NCBI RefSeq assembly: GCF_009908315.1
Contig: NZ_JAAATW010000001.1
Location: 682,001-746,000 of the forward strand
Length of the DNA stretch: 64,000 nt
DNA from: Paragemmobacter ruber
GTDB taxonomy: Bacteria > Pseudomonadota > Alphaproteobacteria > Rhodobacterales > Rhodobacteraceae
Reading direction: 5' to 3'
The notes beneath the pieces were generated by a model. The model was not told the DNA's origin and searched no databases. It saw only the letters and a program-made list of their open reading frames with translations. Position numbers and translations under genes: made by a program. Of this stretch, positions 1 to 14,564 are shown one piece after another; position 1 is the stretch's first letter, and each line of letters begins with the position of its first letter.

Positions 1-114
1 ATCCCCCAACCCGGCGTAACGCCTGTCTTGTACCAGTAATCCTTCAGTAACCAGTTCCATCAGGCGATGCCCCGGCAACGGACGGCATTTGTTTTGAGCG
101 ATCAGAAGGTTAAC

Positions 115-3100
115 ATGGATACGGGTGACACCCACATCGCCATCGTCGGAATGGCGGCACATCTGCCCGGGGCGCCCGACCTTGGCAGCTATTGGGAAAA
201 CCTGCGTGACGGCCGGTCCGCCGTGCGCCGCCTGACCGAGGAAGAGCTGATCGCCGCAGGGGAAAGCCCGGCGCAGCTCAAGAACCCCGCCTATGTTCCC
301 TTTGCCGCGCCGCTGGACGGGTTCGATCGCTTTGATGCCGAATTCTTCGGCTTCTCGCCCAAAGAGGCGGCGATCCTTGATCCGCAACACCGCCACTTCC
401 TCGAAGTGGCTTGGGAAGCGCTCGAAGATGCCGGCCACCCGCCTGAATCGTTCAGGGGCCGCATCGGCGTGTTTGCAGGCTGCGGGATGGGCAGCTATTT
501 CTACTTCAACCTCTGCTCCAACCGGTCGCTGGTGGACAGCACGGGGATGTTCCTGCTGCGCCATACCGGCAATGACAAGGATTTCCTTTCCACCCGCGTC
601 AGCCACATCTTCGATCTGAAGGGGCCGTCCCTTTCGATCCAGACCGCCTGCTCCACCTCGCTTGTCGCCGTGCACTATGCCGTGCAGGCGCTGCTCAATG
701 GCGAATGTGACATGGCGCTGGCGGGCGGGGTGACGATCGAACTGCCGCAGAATCGCGGGTACATCTACAAAGAGGGTGAGGTGCTCTCGCCCGATGGGGT
801 TTGCCATGCCTTCGATCATCGCGGCCAAGGCACCGTTTTCGGCTCTGGCGCGGGCACGGTCGTGCTGCGGCGTCTGGAAGATGCCATCGCCGACGGCGAT
901 CACATCTGGGCGGTGATCCGTGGCAGCGCGGTCAACAATGACGGTGCGGCGAAGGCGGGCTATCTCGCGCCGTCCGTCGAGGGCCAAGCCGCCTGCATCG
1001 CCGAGGCGCTTCAGGTGGCAGGCACCCCCGCCGACACGGTCGATTACATCGAATGTCACGGCACCGGCACCTATCTGGGCGATCCCATCGAAGTGGCCGC
1101 CCTGACAGAGGCCTTCCGCCGCACCACCGCCGAAACAGGCTTCGCCCGCATCGGCAGCGTGAAAACCAATATCGGCCATCTGGATACCGCCGCAGGCGTG
1201 GCCAGCCTCATCAAGGCCACGCTGTCGCTGCACAACCGCCAGATGCCGCCCAGCCTGAACTTCGAAAAGCCGAACCCCGCCATCGACTTTGAGGGCAGCC
1301 CCTTCCGCGTCAACGACCGCCTCACCGATTGGCCCCGCCGCAAGGGGCCGCGCCGCGCGGGCATCAACTCGCTTGGCGTGGGCGGCACCAACGCCCATGT
1401 GATCCTTGAAGAAGCACCCGAGGTTGCAGCGGCCGAGGCCAGCGATTGGCCCTTCCAACTGCTCTCGCTGTCCGCCCGCAGCCCAGCGGCGCTGAACGAG
1501 GCGTCACAGCGCCTTGCCGCCCATCTGCGCGCCCATCCCGAACAGCCGCTGGCCGATGTGGCCTTCACGCTGAAGGAAGGCCGCCGCGCCTTTGAACACC
1601 GCCGCGTGCTGGTCGCCGCAAGCCACGAAGAGGCGGCAAAGATGCTCGAGGCCGCCGATCCCCGCCGCGTCTTCACCCAGCGGCGCGTGGGCGATACCCC
1701 CGATGTCGTCTTCATGTTCCCCGGCGGCGGCGCGCAATACCCCAACATGGCGCGCGACCTCTATGAAACGGAACCCGTCTTTGCCGAATGGATGGACAAG
1801 GGCCTTGCCATCCTCGACCGGCTGACGACCGAGGATATCCGCGCCCTCTGGCTCCCCGAACCGGGGGCCGAGGCGCAGGCGGCGGAAACCCTGCGCCGCC
1901 CCTCGCTGCAACTGCCGCTGATCCTGATCGTGGAAATCGCGCTGGCCCGGTTGTGGGAAAGCTGGGGCGTGCGCCCCGCCGCGCTGATTGGCCATTCCAT
2001 GGGCGAAAACGCCGCCGCCTGCATCGCGGGCGTGATGACGCTGGAAGGCGTGATCGGACTTGTCCACCTGCGTGGGCGTCTGTTCGACACCGTCTCTGCA
2101 GGCGGCATGCTGTCCGTGCCCCTGTCCGAGGCCGCGCTTGCCCCCTATCTGGGCGATCTCGACATCGCCTCTGTCAACGCGCCGGAACTGACCGTCGTCT
2201 CCGGCTCTGACGCAGGCCTGCAAGCGCTGGCCGAACGCCTGCGCGCCGATGGGGTGGAAACCACCCGCATCGCCATCAACATCGCCGCCCACAGCCGGAT
2301 GCTGGAACCGATCCTCGCCGATTTCCGTGCCCATCTGGCGGGGATGACCCTGTCACCGCCGCGGATCCCCATCATCTCCAACCGCACCGGCCAGCCGCTA
2401 ACCGCCGAACAGGCGACCAGCCCGGATTACTGGGTCGCCCATCTGCGCGGCACCGTCCGCTTTGCCGACGGTATCGCCAAGCTGCGCGAAAAGGCCGAAC
2501 GCGTCTATCTGGAAGTCGGCCCCGGCCGCGCGCTGTCCACCCTCGCCCAGGCCAATGGCGTGATGGGCGGCCAGCCCGTCCCCTCCAGCCTGCGCCACCC
2601 CGATGACACCGTCTCAGACGACCGCCATTTCATCGCCACGCTGGGGCGTCTGTGGGCCTGCGGCGCGGCAACCGACTGGTCGCAACTCTGGGGCGATGCC
2701 CGCCGCCGCCGCGTGCCGCTGCCCACCTATCCCTTCCAGCGGTCGCGTTATTTCGTCGAACCCTCGCTGCCCAGTGCCGCGCCCGAGGCCGATCTCCTGC
2801 CCGCCCGCCACCGCGATCTGGCCGATTTCGGCTATCGCCTTGCCTGGCGCGCGGCGCCTGCCGATTGCCTTGTCGATGTGGAAAGCGAACTGGGCGCGCC
2901 CCTGACATGGCTGGTCTTTGCCGATGAAGCCGGCCTCGCCCGCGCCGCCGTCCAGCGCCTGCGCGCAGGCGGCCACCGTGTGATCACCGTCCATGCGGGC
3001 GATGCCTTCGCCCGCACGGGCGATGACACCTACACCCTTGCCCCCGAACACGGGCGCGAAGGCTATGACGCGCTCTTCGCCGATCTCGCCCTGCGCGACC

Positions 3101-6100
3101 TGACCCCTGCCCGCATCGGCCATTTCTGGCTGGTGACCGATGGCGAAACCTTCCGCCCCGGGTCCAGCTTCTTTCACCGCAATCTCGAACAGGGATTCTG
3201 GAGCCTGTTCTTCCTCGGCCAAGCCATGGGCGAGGCGGGGATGAAACCCCTGCCGCATCTCACCGTCTTCACCTCCGGCGCGGCGCAGGTGCGGCAAGAG
3301 GCGCTGCCCTACCCCGAGAAATCCGCTGTCACCGGCCCCGTCCGCGTGATGCCGCGCGAACTGCCCGGCCTGACCGCCGCGCTTGTGGATGTGGCCCTGA
3401 CCGACACCCGCCGCGGCATTCCGGCGGATACCGTCAACCTCGTGCTGGAAGAGATGCTCGCCACACCGGCCAACACCGTCGCCGCCCTGCGCGGCGCGCG
3501 CCGGTTCGAAACGCGCCTCGCCCCCGCGCCACTGCCCGCGTCCCTCGACATCCCCAAGGGATCGGTCTGGGTCGTCACAGGTGGCCTCGGCGGCATCGGC
3601 GTGACCGTGGCCGAACGCCTGATGCGCGACGCAGGCGCCAAGGTCGCGCTCATCGGGCGCAGCCTGCCAGCCCCCGGCAGCGCCCGCGCGGGCGTCCTGA
3701 AGCGGCTGGAACGGCTCGGCCCCGTGCTGGCGCTGGCCGCCGATGTCTGCAACCCCGAAGACATGCGCGCCGCGCTCGACCGGGCGCGCGCCGAACTTGG
3801 CCCCATCCATGGCCTTGTCCATGCCGCAGGCACCGTGGATGACGCGCCCCTTCTGGGCAAGGATCCCGGCTCTGCCGAAAACGTGCTGTCGCCCAAGGTG
3901 CATGGCACCAAACTGCTCGACAGCCTGCTTCCCGATGGCAGCCTTGCGCATATCGTGCTGTTCTCCTCCACCTCCACGGTGATCGCCCCAGCGGGTCAGT
4001 CCGATTACGTCGCCGCCAACGAATACCTCAATGCCTTCGCCCGCCACCGCGCGGGCGGCAGGACCAAGGTCACCGCCATCGACTGGGGCATCTGGTCGGG
4101 CATCGGCATGGCCGCAGATGCCGCCGCTCGCCGTCAGGGCGACGCCGCCGCCGATGCGCCGCTGCCGGGTCTGCCCATCCTCGACCGCATGGCGCGAACG
4201 GATGATGGCGCCCGCTTCTCCACCACGCTTTCCACCGCGCAATGGGTGATGGATGACCACCGCCTGAAGGATGGCACCGCCATCCTGCCCGGCGCCGCCT
4301 GGCCCGAAATCGTGGCCGAGGCGCTGTCGGCCTTGGGTCAGCCCGCCACCTTCACCCTCACCGGCCTTACGGTCCTGCGCCCTATCCGGCTGGAAGCCGA
4401 CGCCCCACGCGATCTGCGCGTGACGCTGATCCGCGAAAAGGGCGGCACCCAGCGGATCGAGGCGCGCATCCGCGAAACCGCAGGCTGGGCGCTGTCCGTC
4501 GTGGCCGAGGTGGCGCCCTTCTCCGACAGCCCCGGCACGCTGGACCTGGCCCCCATCGCCGCCCGCTGCCCTGATCGGCAGGCCGCGCGCGATGGCGTGG
4601 CGCTGCCCAGCGCGCAGGAGGATCGCGTGGCCTTTGGCCCGCGCTGGCAGGTGCTGCGCCACACCGCGCTCGGCACCGGCGAAGGCTTGGCGACCCTCGC
4701 CCTGCCCGCCCATGCGATGCGCGACACCGACACCACCGCCTTGCATCCCGCGCTTTACGACATCGGCACCGGCTGGGGCCTCGCCTTGCTGCCAACCGCG
4801 CCCGAAGGGGAAATCTGGGTCCCAGTCACATCCGGCACCGTGCGCGTCCACGCGCCGCTTCCGGCAGAAATCCGGTCATGGGTCCGCATCAAAGGCACGC
4901 CCAGCCCCGAGAACGCGGCCTTCGACGTAACCCTGACAGACCCCACCGGCCGCATCCTTGTCGAAGTCGCGGGCATCGCCTTCCGCTCGGTCAGCGCGGC
5001 CCTTGTGCTGGCCCGGCCCGCCCCGCCCACCCCGGCAGAGGTGCAGGCCGATGACGCCAACCGCAGCACCTCGCCCGCCGAGGCGCGGATGATGCAAGCC
5101 TTGGAAGACGGCATCCGCCCGGCCGAAGGGGCCGAGGCCTTCCTCCGCGCTCTGGCCTCAGACCATCCGCAGGTGCTGGTCTCCTCGCTCGACCTGCCCG
5201 CGCTCGTGCGGCAGGCCGATGCCGCCGACCGCCCGGCCGAGGCGGAAGGCCCCGGCTTCGCGCGCCCGGAACTCGAAAGCGCCTATGTCGCCCCGCGCAC
5301 CGAGGTGGAGCGTATCCTTGCGGGCTTCTGGTCCGAACTCCTCGGCGTGGCCGAGGTGGGGGTGGAGGATGACTTCTTCGCCTTGGGCGGCCATTCGCTG
5401 ATCGCGGTCCGCCTGTTTGCCATGATCCGCCGCCAGTGGAAGCTCGACTTCCCGATCTCGGTCCTGTTCGAGGCGCCGACCATCGCCCGCTGCGCTGCCC
5501 TGATCGCCGAACAGATCGGCCCCGAGGACGCGAAAGCCGCCGACCCGGCGGCCAAGGCCAACCCGGCCGGGCCGAAATACACCCATCTTGTCCCGATGCA
5601 CGGCGGCGAAGGCGGGGCGCGCACGCCCTTCTTCCTTGTCGCGGGCATGTTCGGCAACGTGCTGAACCTGCGCCATCTGGCCCATCTCGTGGGCAATGAC
5701 CGGCCCTTCTACGGGCTGCAGGCGCGCGGCCTGTTCGGCGATGCCGCGCCGCATGACCGCATCGAAGACGCCGCCACCAGCTGCATCGAAGAACTGCGCC
5801 AGATCCAGCCGCACGGCCCCTATCTTCTGGGCGGCTTCTCGGGCGGCGGCCTGACGGCATGGGACATGGCCCGCCAGTTGCGCGCGGCGGGCGAAGAGGT
5901 GGCGCTCGTCGTCCTGCTCGACACGCCGATGCCCGTGCCAACACCGCTGTCGCGCGCCGACCGCGCCATGATCAAGGCGGCCGAATTGCGCAAGGGCGGC
6001 GTCCGCTTCCTTGCCGAATGGGCGCGGCGACGGATGGAATGGGAACGCGCCCGCAAGGCCATCGCGGCGGGCGAGCCCGATACTTCGGTCCCCTCCTTCC

Positions 6101-6435
6101 ACAATGCCGCGATCGAGGCCGCCTTCCGCCGGGCCATCGGTGTCTACACGCTGGAAGCCTGGCCCGAAGGCCGCGTGGTCCTCTACCGCCCCCCGCTCGA
6201 CAAGCGGTGGAAGGTGACGGGCGGCAACTGGGTGAACAGCGAACGCGAATACGTCTACCCCGACAACCAGTGGACGCCCTTCGCCCCGAATATCGACGTG
6301 GTCGAAGTGCCGGGGGATCACGATTCGATGGTGCTGGAACCCAACGTCCGGGTGCTTGCCGCCCGGCTCCGCGCCGCATTGGCCGAGGCCGAGGCTGCCC
6401 AGCCCGCCGCCCCGCGCAAGCTCGCCGCTGAATGA
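115..6435 (+). CDS. Type I polyketide synthase, KS-AT-KR-DH-ACP-TE
   Basis: A single-module, cytoplasmic multidomain PKS of 2106 residues. The ketosynthase (about 7-435) has the triad Cys179 (TACSTS), His315 (ECHGTGT) and His355 (NIGHLD). The acyltransferase (about 530-830) has Ser628 in GHSMG; its specificity loop reads AAHS, neither the malonyl HAFH nor the methylmalonyl YASH form, so the extender is uncertain. A ketoreductase (about 1150-1340) has GGLGGIG at 1156-1162 and Tyr1298. A dehydratase-like hotdog segment follows (His1382). The ACP carries Ser1761 in GGHSL. A C-terminal thioesterase has Ser1909 (GFSGGG) and His2069. KR before DH is not the common order. I chose the ATG at 115 because AGAAGG lies 6 bases upstream and the KS homology starts just after it; the in-frame ATG at 67 has no such site. 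It is first in a unit with the NRPS 15 bases downstream. Confidence 0.93.
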   Translation: MDTGDTHIAIVGMAAHLPGAPDLGSYWENLRDGRSAVRRLTEEELIAAGESPAQLKNPAYVPFAAPLDGFDRFDAEFFGFSPKEAAILDPQHRHFLEVAWEALEDAGHPPESFRGRIGVFAGCGMGSYFYFNLCSNRSLVDSTGMFLLRHTGNDKDFLSTRVSHIFDLKGPSLSIQTACSTSLVAVHYAVQALLNGECDMALAGGVTIELPQNRGYIYKEGEVLSPDGVCHAFDHRGQGTVFGSGAGTVVLRRLEDAIADGDHIWAVIRGSAVNNDGAAKAGYLAPSVEGQAACIAEALQVAGTPADTVDYIECHGTGTYLGDPIEVAALTEAFRRTTAETGFARIGSVKTNIGHLDTAAGVASLIKATLSLHNRQMPPSLNFEKPNPAIDFEGSPFRVNDRLTDWPRRKGPRRAGINSLGVGGTNAHVILEEAPEVAAAEASDWPFQLLSLSARSPAALNEASQRLAAHLRAHPEQPLADVAFTLKEGRRAFEHRRVLVAASHEEAAKMLEAADPRRVFTQRRVGDTPDVVFMFPGGGAQYPNMARDLYETEPVFAEWMDKGLAILDRLTTEDIRALWLPEPGAEAQAAETLRRPSLQLPLILIVEIALARLWESWGVRPAALIGHSMGENAAACIAGVMTLEGVIGLVHLRGRLFDTVSAGGMLSVPLSEAALAPYLGDLDIASVNAPELTVVSGSDAGLQALAERLRADGVETTRIAINIAAHSRMLEPILADFRAHLAGMTLSPPRIPIISNRTGQPLTAEQATSPDYWVAHLRGTVRFADGIAKLREKAERVYLEVGPGRALSTLAQANGVMGGQPVPSSLRHPDDTVSDDRHFIATLGRLWACGAATDWSQLWGDARRRRVPLPTYPFQRSRYFVEPSLPSAAPEADLLPARHRDLADFGYRLAWRAAPADCLVDVESELGAPLTWLVFADEAGLARAAVQRLRAGGHRVITVHAGDAFARTGDDTYTLAPEHGREGYDALFADLALRDLTPARIGHFWLVTDGETFRPGSSFFHRNLEQGFWSLFFLGQAMGEAGMKPLPHLTVFTSGAAQVRQEALPYPEKSAVTGPVRVMPRELPGLTAALVDVALTDTRRGIPADTVNLVLEEMLATPANTVAALRGARRFETRLAPAPLPASLDIPKGSVWVVTGGLGGIGVTVAERLMRDAGAKVALIGRSLPAPGSARAGVLKRLERLGPVLALAADVCNPEDMRAALDRARAELGPIHGLVHAAGTVDDAPLLGKDPGSAENVLSPKVHGTKLLDSLLPDGSLAHIVLFSSTSTVIAPAGQSDYVAANEYLNAFARHRAGGRTKVTAIDWGIWSGIGMAADAAARRQGDAAADAPLPGLPILDRMARTDDGARFSTTLSTAQWVMDDHRLKDGTAILPGAAWPEIVAEALSALGQPATFTLTGLTVLRPIRLEADAPRDLRVTLIREKGGTQRIEARIRETAGWALSVVAEVAPFSDSPGTLDLAPIAARCPDRQAARDGVALPSAQEDRVAFGPRWQVLRHTALGTGEGLATLALPAHAMRDTDTTALHPALYDIGTGWGLALLPTAPEGEIWVPVTSGTVRVHAPLPAEIRSWVRIKGTPSPENAAFDVTLTDPTGRILVEVAGIAFRSVSAALVLARPAPPTPAEVQADDANRSTSPAEARMMQALEDGIRPAEGAEAFLRALASDHPQVLVSSLDLPALVRQADAADRPAEAEGPGFARPELESAYVAPRTEVERILAGFWSELLGVAEVGVEDDFFALGGHSLIAVRLFAMIRRQWKLDFPISVLFEAPTIARCAALIAEQIGPEDAKAADPAAKANPAGPKYTHLVPMHGGEGGARTPFFLVAGMFGNVLNLRHLAHLVGNDRPFYGLQARGLFGDAAPHDRIEDAATSCIEELRQIQPHGPYLLGGFSGGGLTAWDMARQLRAAGEEVALVVLLDTPMPVPTPLSRADRAMIKAAELRKGGVRFLAEWARRRMEWERARKAIAAGEPDTSVPSFHNAAIEAAFRRAIGVYTLEAWPEGRVVLYRPPLDKRWKVTGGNWVNSEREYVYPDNQWTPFAPNIDVVEVPGDHDSMVLEPNVRVLAARLRAALAEAEAAQPAAPRKLAAE

Positions 6436-6450
6436 GACAGGACTAACCCG

Positions 6451-11049
<4,599 letters not shown>

Positions 11050-11051
11050 CC

Positions 11052-11705
11052 ATGCTCGCCCCATCGGTGACCAGCGCAACGGAGGAAGCCCTTGCCGGGC
11101 TTTTCCCGCCCGGCACGGCCGTGGCGGCGCTGGTCATTGCCGATAACCGCGCGCCCCCCCACCCGGCCGAGGCCGCCGCCGTCGCCAGCGCCATCCCCCG
11201 CCGTCAGGCCGAATTCGCCGCCGGCCGCGCCGCCGCGCGGGCCGCGCTTTCCGCGCTGGGCCATGCCCCGGCGGCCATCCCCGCGGGCCCGCAGCGCCAG
11301 CCGCTCTGGCCCCCCGGCATCAGTGGCTCCATCGCCCATGGCGCCGGTGTCGCTGTGGCCGCCGTCCGCCGCGGCTCCCCCCTCGGGATCGACATCGAAC
11401 CCGATGCCGCGCTTGAACCCGATCTCTGGCCGCTCATCTGCTCGCCTGCCGAAACCGCAGCCCTTCCCGTCGCGCATCGCGGTGCCTATGTGCGGCAGGT
11501 GTTTTCCGCGAAAGAGGCCGTGTTCAAGGCCCAGTATCCAGTGACCGGCGCGATGCTGGGCTTTGATGCCGTAACCGTGCGGCTGACCGAGGCGGGCTTC
11601 GTGGCCCGCTTCGCCCGCAACACGGGCAGCTTCGCCGCCGGGCATGAGGTTTTGGGCCGTCTGCTGCGGCGGCAGGGTTTGATCCTTACAGGGGTGGCAT
11701 TATGA
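11052..11705 (+). CDS. 4'-phosphopantetheinyl transferase, EntD/Sfp type
   Basis: A 217-residue enzyme that transfers phosphopantetheine from CoA to carrier-protein serines, here presumably ACP Ser1761 of the PKS and PCP Ser1439 of the NRPS. The family motifs are clear: the WPPGISGSIAH segment at about 86-96, the magnesium-binding GIDIE at 112-116 and FSAKEAVFKAQYP at 151-163, a version of the WSxKEAxxK signature. The gene starts two bases after the NRPS stop codon and overlaps the next gene by ATGA, so it is co-transcribed with the assembly line it should activate. Length and motif spacing match EntD-type enzymes rather than AcpS. Confidence 0.93.
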   Translation: MLAPSVTSATEEALAGLFPPGTAVAALVIADNRAPPHPAEAAAVASAIPRRQAEFAAGRAAARAALSALGHAPAAIPAGPQRQPLWPPGISGSIAHGAGVAVAAVRRGSPLGIDIEPDAALEPDLWPLICSPAETAALPVAHRGAYVRQVFSAKEAVFKAQYPVTGAMLGFDAVTVRLTEAGFVARFARNTGSFAAGHEVLGRLLRRQGLILTGVAL

Positions 11706-12661
11706 CAAGAAAAGGACTGATCGCACTGGGCGCCGCCATCGTGGCGCTGGCCGCCGGGGCCGTGGCGTGGCGCATGATGCCCACGCCCGTGCCCACGCTG
11801 CCGGGCCTTGACGACGCGCAGATGTCGGCGCTCTTCGCCACCCCCCTGCCCGCGCCCGAAGAACCGATCCGCGTCTTCCACATCGGCCACAGCCTCGTGA
11901 ACCGCGACATGCCCGCCATGCTGGCCCAGCTTGCCGGCGAAGGCCACGGCTATGAAAGCCAGCTCGGCTGGGGCGCCACGCTGAAATCCCATTGGGGCGA
12001 CGAACCTGTGAACGGCTTCGAAGCGGAAAACGCCCATCCGCGCTACCGTGATGCCCGCGAAGCCGTGGCCAGCGGCGACTATGACGCCGTCGTCCTGACC
12101 GAGATGGTCGAAATCCGCGACGCCCTGCGCTATTTCGACAGCGCCCGCTACCTGCGCCAGTTCACCGAAGCCGCCCTCGCCGCCCGCCCCGATACCCGCG
12201 TCTACCTGTACGAGACGTGGCATCCGCTCGACGATCCCGATGGCTGGCTTGATCGGATCGACGCCGATCTCCCCCGCTACTGGGAAGGCGGCATCCTCCG
12301 CCCGGCGCTTTACGGCCTGCCCGAAGGCACGCGCATCCATCTCATCCCCGCCGGCCAGGCCCTCGCCGCCTTCGTGCGCGAGGTCGAGGCGCGCGGCGGT
12401 GTCGGCAACATCCGCAGCCGCACCGATCTGTTCTCCGACCAGATCCATCTCAACGACATGGGCAACTACTTCGTGGCCCTCGTCCATTACGCCGTGCTCT
12501 ACGGCTCCAGCCCCGAAGGGCTGCCGCATGACCTGCTGCTGGCAGACGGCAGCCCCGCCACCGCCCCCGATCCCGAAGCCGCCCGACTGATGCAGGATGT
12601 CGTCTGGCGCGTGGTCCGCAGCCTGCCCGCCACCGGTGTGGCCCCCGCGGCACCGTCGTGA
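11702..12661 (+). CDS. Membrane-anchored SGNH-hydrolase-like protein
   Basis: A 319-residue protein with an N-terminal hydrophobic anchor (about 5-25) followed by a soluble, probably periplasmic domain. A GHSL segment at 62-65 sits where SGNH/GDSL hydrolases carry the nucleophile block, and a D-x-x-H pair, Asp246 and His249 (DQIHLND), matches block V. Serine esterase or acyltransferase activity on a glycan or on the PKS/NRPS product is therefore plausible but not shown. A paralogue with the same two blocks lies at 21266-22195 inside the polysaccharide region, which links the two regions. Translation overlaps the phosphopantetheinyl transferase by ATGA. I do not recognise an exact named family. 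Confidence 0.6.
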   Translation: MTRKGLIALGAAIVALAAGAVAWRMMPTPVPTLPGLDDAQMSALFATPLPAPEEPIRVFHIGHSLVNRDMPAMLAQLAGEGHGYESQLGWGATLKSHWGDEPVNGFEAENAHPRYRDAREAVASGDYDAVVLTEMVEIRDALRYFDSARYLRQFTEAALAARPDTRVYLYETWHPLDDPDGWLDRIDADLPRYWEGGILRPALYGLPEGTRIHLIPAGQALAAFVREVEARGGVGNIRSRTDLFSDQIHLNDMGNYFVALVHYAVLYGSSPEGLPHDLLLADGSPATAPDPEAARLMQDVVWRVVRSLPATGVAPAAPS

Positions 12662-12742
12662 TCCCTTGCCGGGCCACCTTGCGTGGCCCGGCCTCTACCG
12701 AATGACCACAGCCCGCTGGGCCCCGAAGGATTGGAGTTTCCC

Positions 12743-14536
12743 GTGATCGACGTGTTCCGCAAGGTGTTCCTGCTTCTCGATGATCGGGAACGGCGCCGCT
12801 TCTGGCTGCTCACCTGCGTGATGATCGTCGTCGCCCTCGTCGAAGTGGTGGGTGTCTCGTCGGTTCTTGTTCTGCTCAACGTGCTGGCCGATCCGGCCAG
12901 CGTGGATAACAACCGCGCCCTGTCGATGCTGCGGGATTTCCTCGGTCTTGAGGACCGCTTCTCCTTCACCGTGGCCCTTTCTGCGATCGTGATGCTGGTC
13001 GTTGTCGGCGGTATGCTGGTCAAGGCCGCCGGCACCTACGCGATGCTGCGCTTTTCCACCATGCGGGGCTTTGCCATCTCCACCCGGCTCTTGGGCGCCT
13101 ATCTGCGGCAGCCCTACGGCTGGTTTCTCGATCGCAACAGTTCCGAAATCGGCAAGAATGTCCTGAGCGAGGTCGATGCCACCATCTCCCGTGTGGTCAC
13201 GCCCATCCTGCGCATCACCGCTAACGTGTTTCTCGTGCTGGCCATCATCGCCTTCCTCATGGTGGTGGATCCGCTGGTCACGCTGCTCGCCGCGACGATG
13301 CTTGGCGGCAGCTATGCCACCATCTACTTGCGCCTGCGCAACCGCCTGCGCCGGGCGGGCGAAGACATGATGCAGGCCCTCGCCGGCCGTTACCGCGTCG
13401 CACAGGAAGCGACCGGCGGCATAAAGGATGTGAAACTTCTGGGCCTTGAAGACAGCTACACCGATGCCTACCGCACGGTCGCCTACAGTTCGGCGCGCCA
13501 GATGGTCAACGTGGCGATCATGTCCGAACTGCCGCGCTTCCTGCTGGAGGCGATCACCTTCGGCGCGCTTCTAAGCCTCGTCCTTGTGCTTCTTGTGCGC
13601 AGCGACGGCGACATTGCCAGCATCGTGCCGATGCTGGGCGTCTTCGCCTTTTCCGTGATGCGCCTTCTGCCCTCGCTGCAGCAGATCTATCACGGTCTGG
13701 CCTCGATCCGGGGCGGCGCCGCCGTGCTTGACGCCATCGTCGCCGACTATCAGGCCGCCCCGATCACCGCCCCCGCCCGCATGAGCGATGTCAATGCAAT
13801 GCCGCTCGATAAGGCGCTCGATCTGTCGGACGTGGTCTTCCGCTACGCGCAGGCGGACCGCCCGTCGCTCAACGGGGTGAACCTCACCATCCCGGCCCGC
13901 ACCACGATCGGCCTTGTCGGCGGAACCGGCGCTGGCAAGACGACGCTCGTTGATGTGATCCTCGGCCTTCTCGCGCCCGCATCGGGCGAGATGCGCGCCG
14001 ATGGCACGCCCATCACGCCCGAAAACCTGCGGTCATGGCAAAAATCGCTGGGCTATGTTCCCCAGCAGATCTTCCTGACCGATGACACGGTCGCCGCCAA
14101 TATCGCCTTCGGCGTCCCGAAAGAGGCGATCGACCACGCCGCCCTCGAACGCGCGGCCCGCGCCGCCGCCTTGCATGATTTCGTCACCAACGAACTGCCG
14201 CAGGGATACGACACCGTTGTTGGCGAACGCGGGATCCGCCTCTCGGGCGGCCAGCGTCAGCGCATCGGCATCGCCCGCGCGCTTTACCGCGCGCCCTCGC
14301 TTCTGATCATGGATGAGGCGACAAGCGCGCTCGACAACATCACCGAACGGGTGGTGATGGAGGCGGTCCAGAACATCCGTGCGGATACGACGATCATCCT
14401 GATCGCGCACCGCCTGACCACGGTCAAGGATTGCGACCGCATCTTCCTGATGGAGAAAGGCCGCATCGCGGCATCCGGCACCTATGATGAACTGGTTTCC
14501 GGCAACGCCACCTTCCGTGCGATGGCCGTCGGCTAG
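12743..14536 (+). CDS. ABC exporter/flippase, fused permease-ATPase, PglK-like
   Basis: A 597-residue half-transporter with about six membrane segments in residues 1-310 and a C-terminal nucleotide-binding domain: Walker A GGTGAGKTT at 393-401, signature LSGGQ at 500-504, Walker B ending LLIMDE, then the switch histidine. The coupling-helix region (KDVKLLGLED) and general layout resemble the PglK/WlaB and MsbA group, which flips lipid-linked glycans or lipids across the inner membrane. The longer reading frame starts at a GTG at 12683, but I prefer the GTG at 12743, which has GGAG 6 bases upstream and gives the usual short N-terminus. It closes the PKS/NRPS unit, so it could export that product, or flip a lipid-linked unit for the neighbouring glycan genes. 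Confidence 0.85.
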   Translation: MIDVFRKVFLLLDDRERRRFWLLTCVMIVVALVEVVGVSSVLVLLNVLADPASVDNNRALSMLRDFLGLEDRFSFTVALSAIVMLVVVGGMLVKAAGTYAMLRFSTMRGFAISTRLLGAYLRQPYGWFLDRNSSEIGKNVLSEVDATISRVVTPILRITANVFLVLAIIAFLMVVDPLVTLLAATMLGGSYATIYLRLRNRLRRAGEDMMQALAGRYRVAQEATGGIKDVKLLGLEDSYTDAYRTVAYSSARQMVNVAIMSELPRFLLEAITFGALLSLVLVLLVRSDGDIASIVPMLGVFAFSVMRLLPSLQQIYHGLASIRGGAAVLDAIVADYQAAPITAPARMSDVNAMPLDKALDLSDVVFRYAQADRPSLNGVNLTIPARTTIGLVGGTGAGKTTLVDVILGLLAPASGEMRADGTPITPENLRSWQKSLGYVPQQIFLTDDTVAANIAFGVPKEAIDHAALERAARAAALHDFVTNELPQGYDTVVGERGIRLSGGQRQRIGIARALYRAPSLLIMDEATSALDNITERVVMEAVQNIRADTTIILIAHRLTTVKDCDRIFLMEKGRIAASGTYDELVSGNATFRAMAVG

Positions 14537-14547
14537 CGCGGCACGGC

Positions 14548-14564
14548 AGCGGCAGGGGGCCGCT
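14548..14564. terminator. Possible convergent hairpin
   Basis: AGCGGC and GCCGCT form a 6-bp stem with an AGGGG loop between the convergent ABC exporter and the membrane polymerase gene. There is no T-run on either side, so termination is only suggested by position. Confidence 0.3.
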
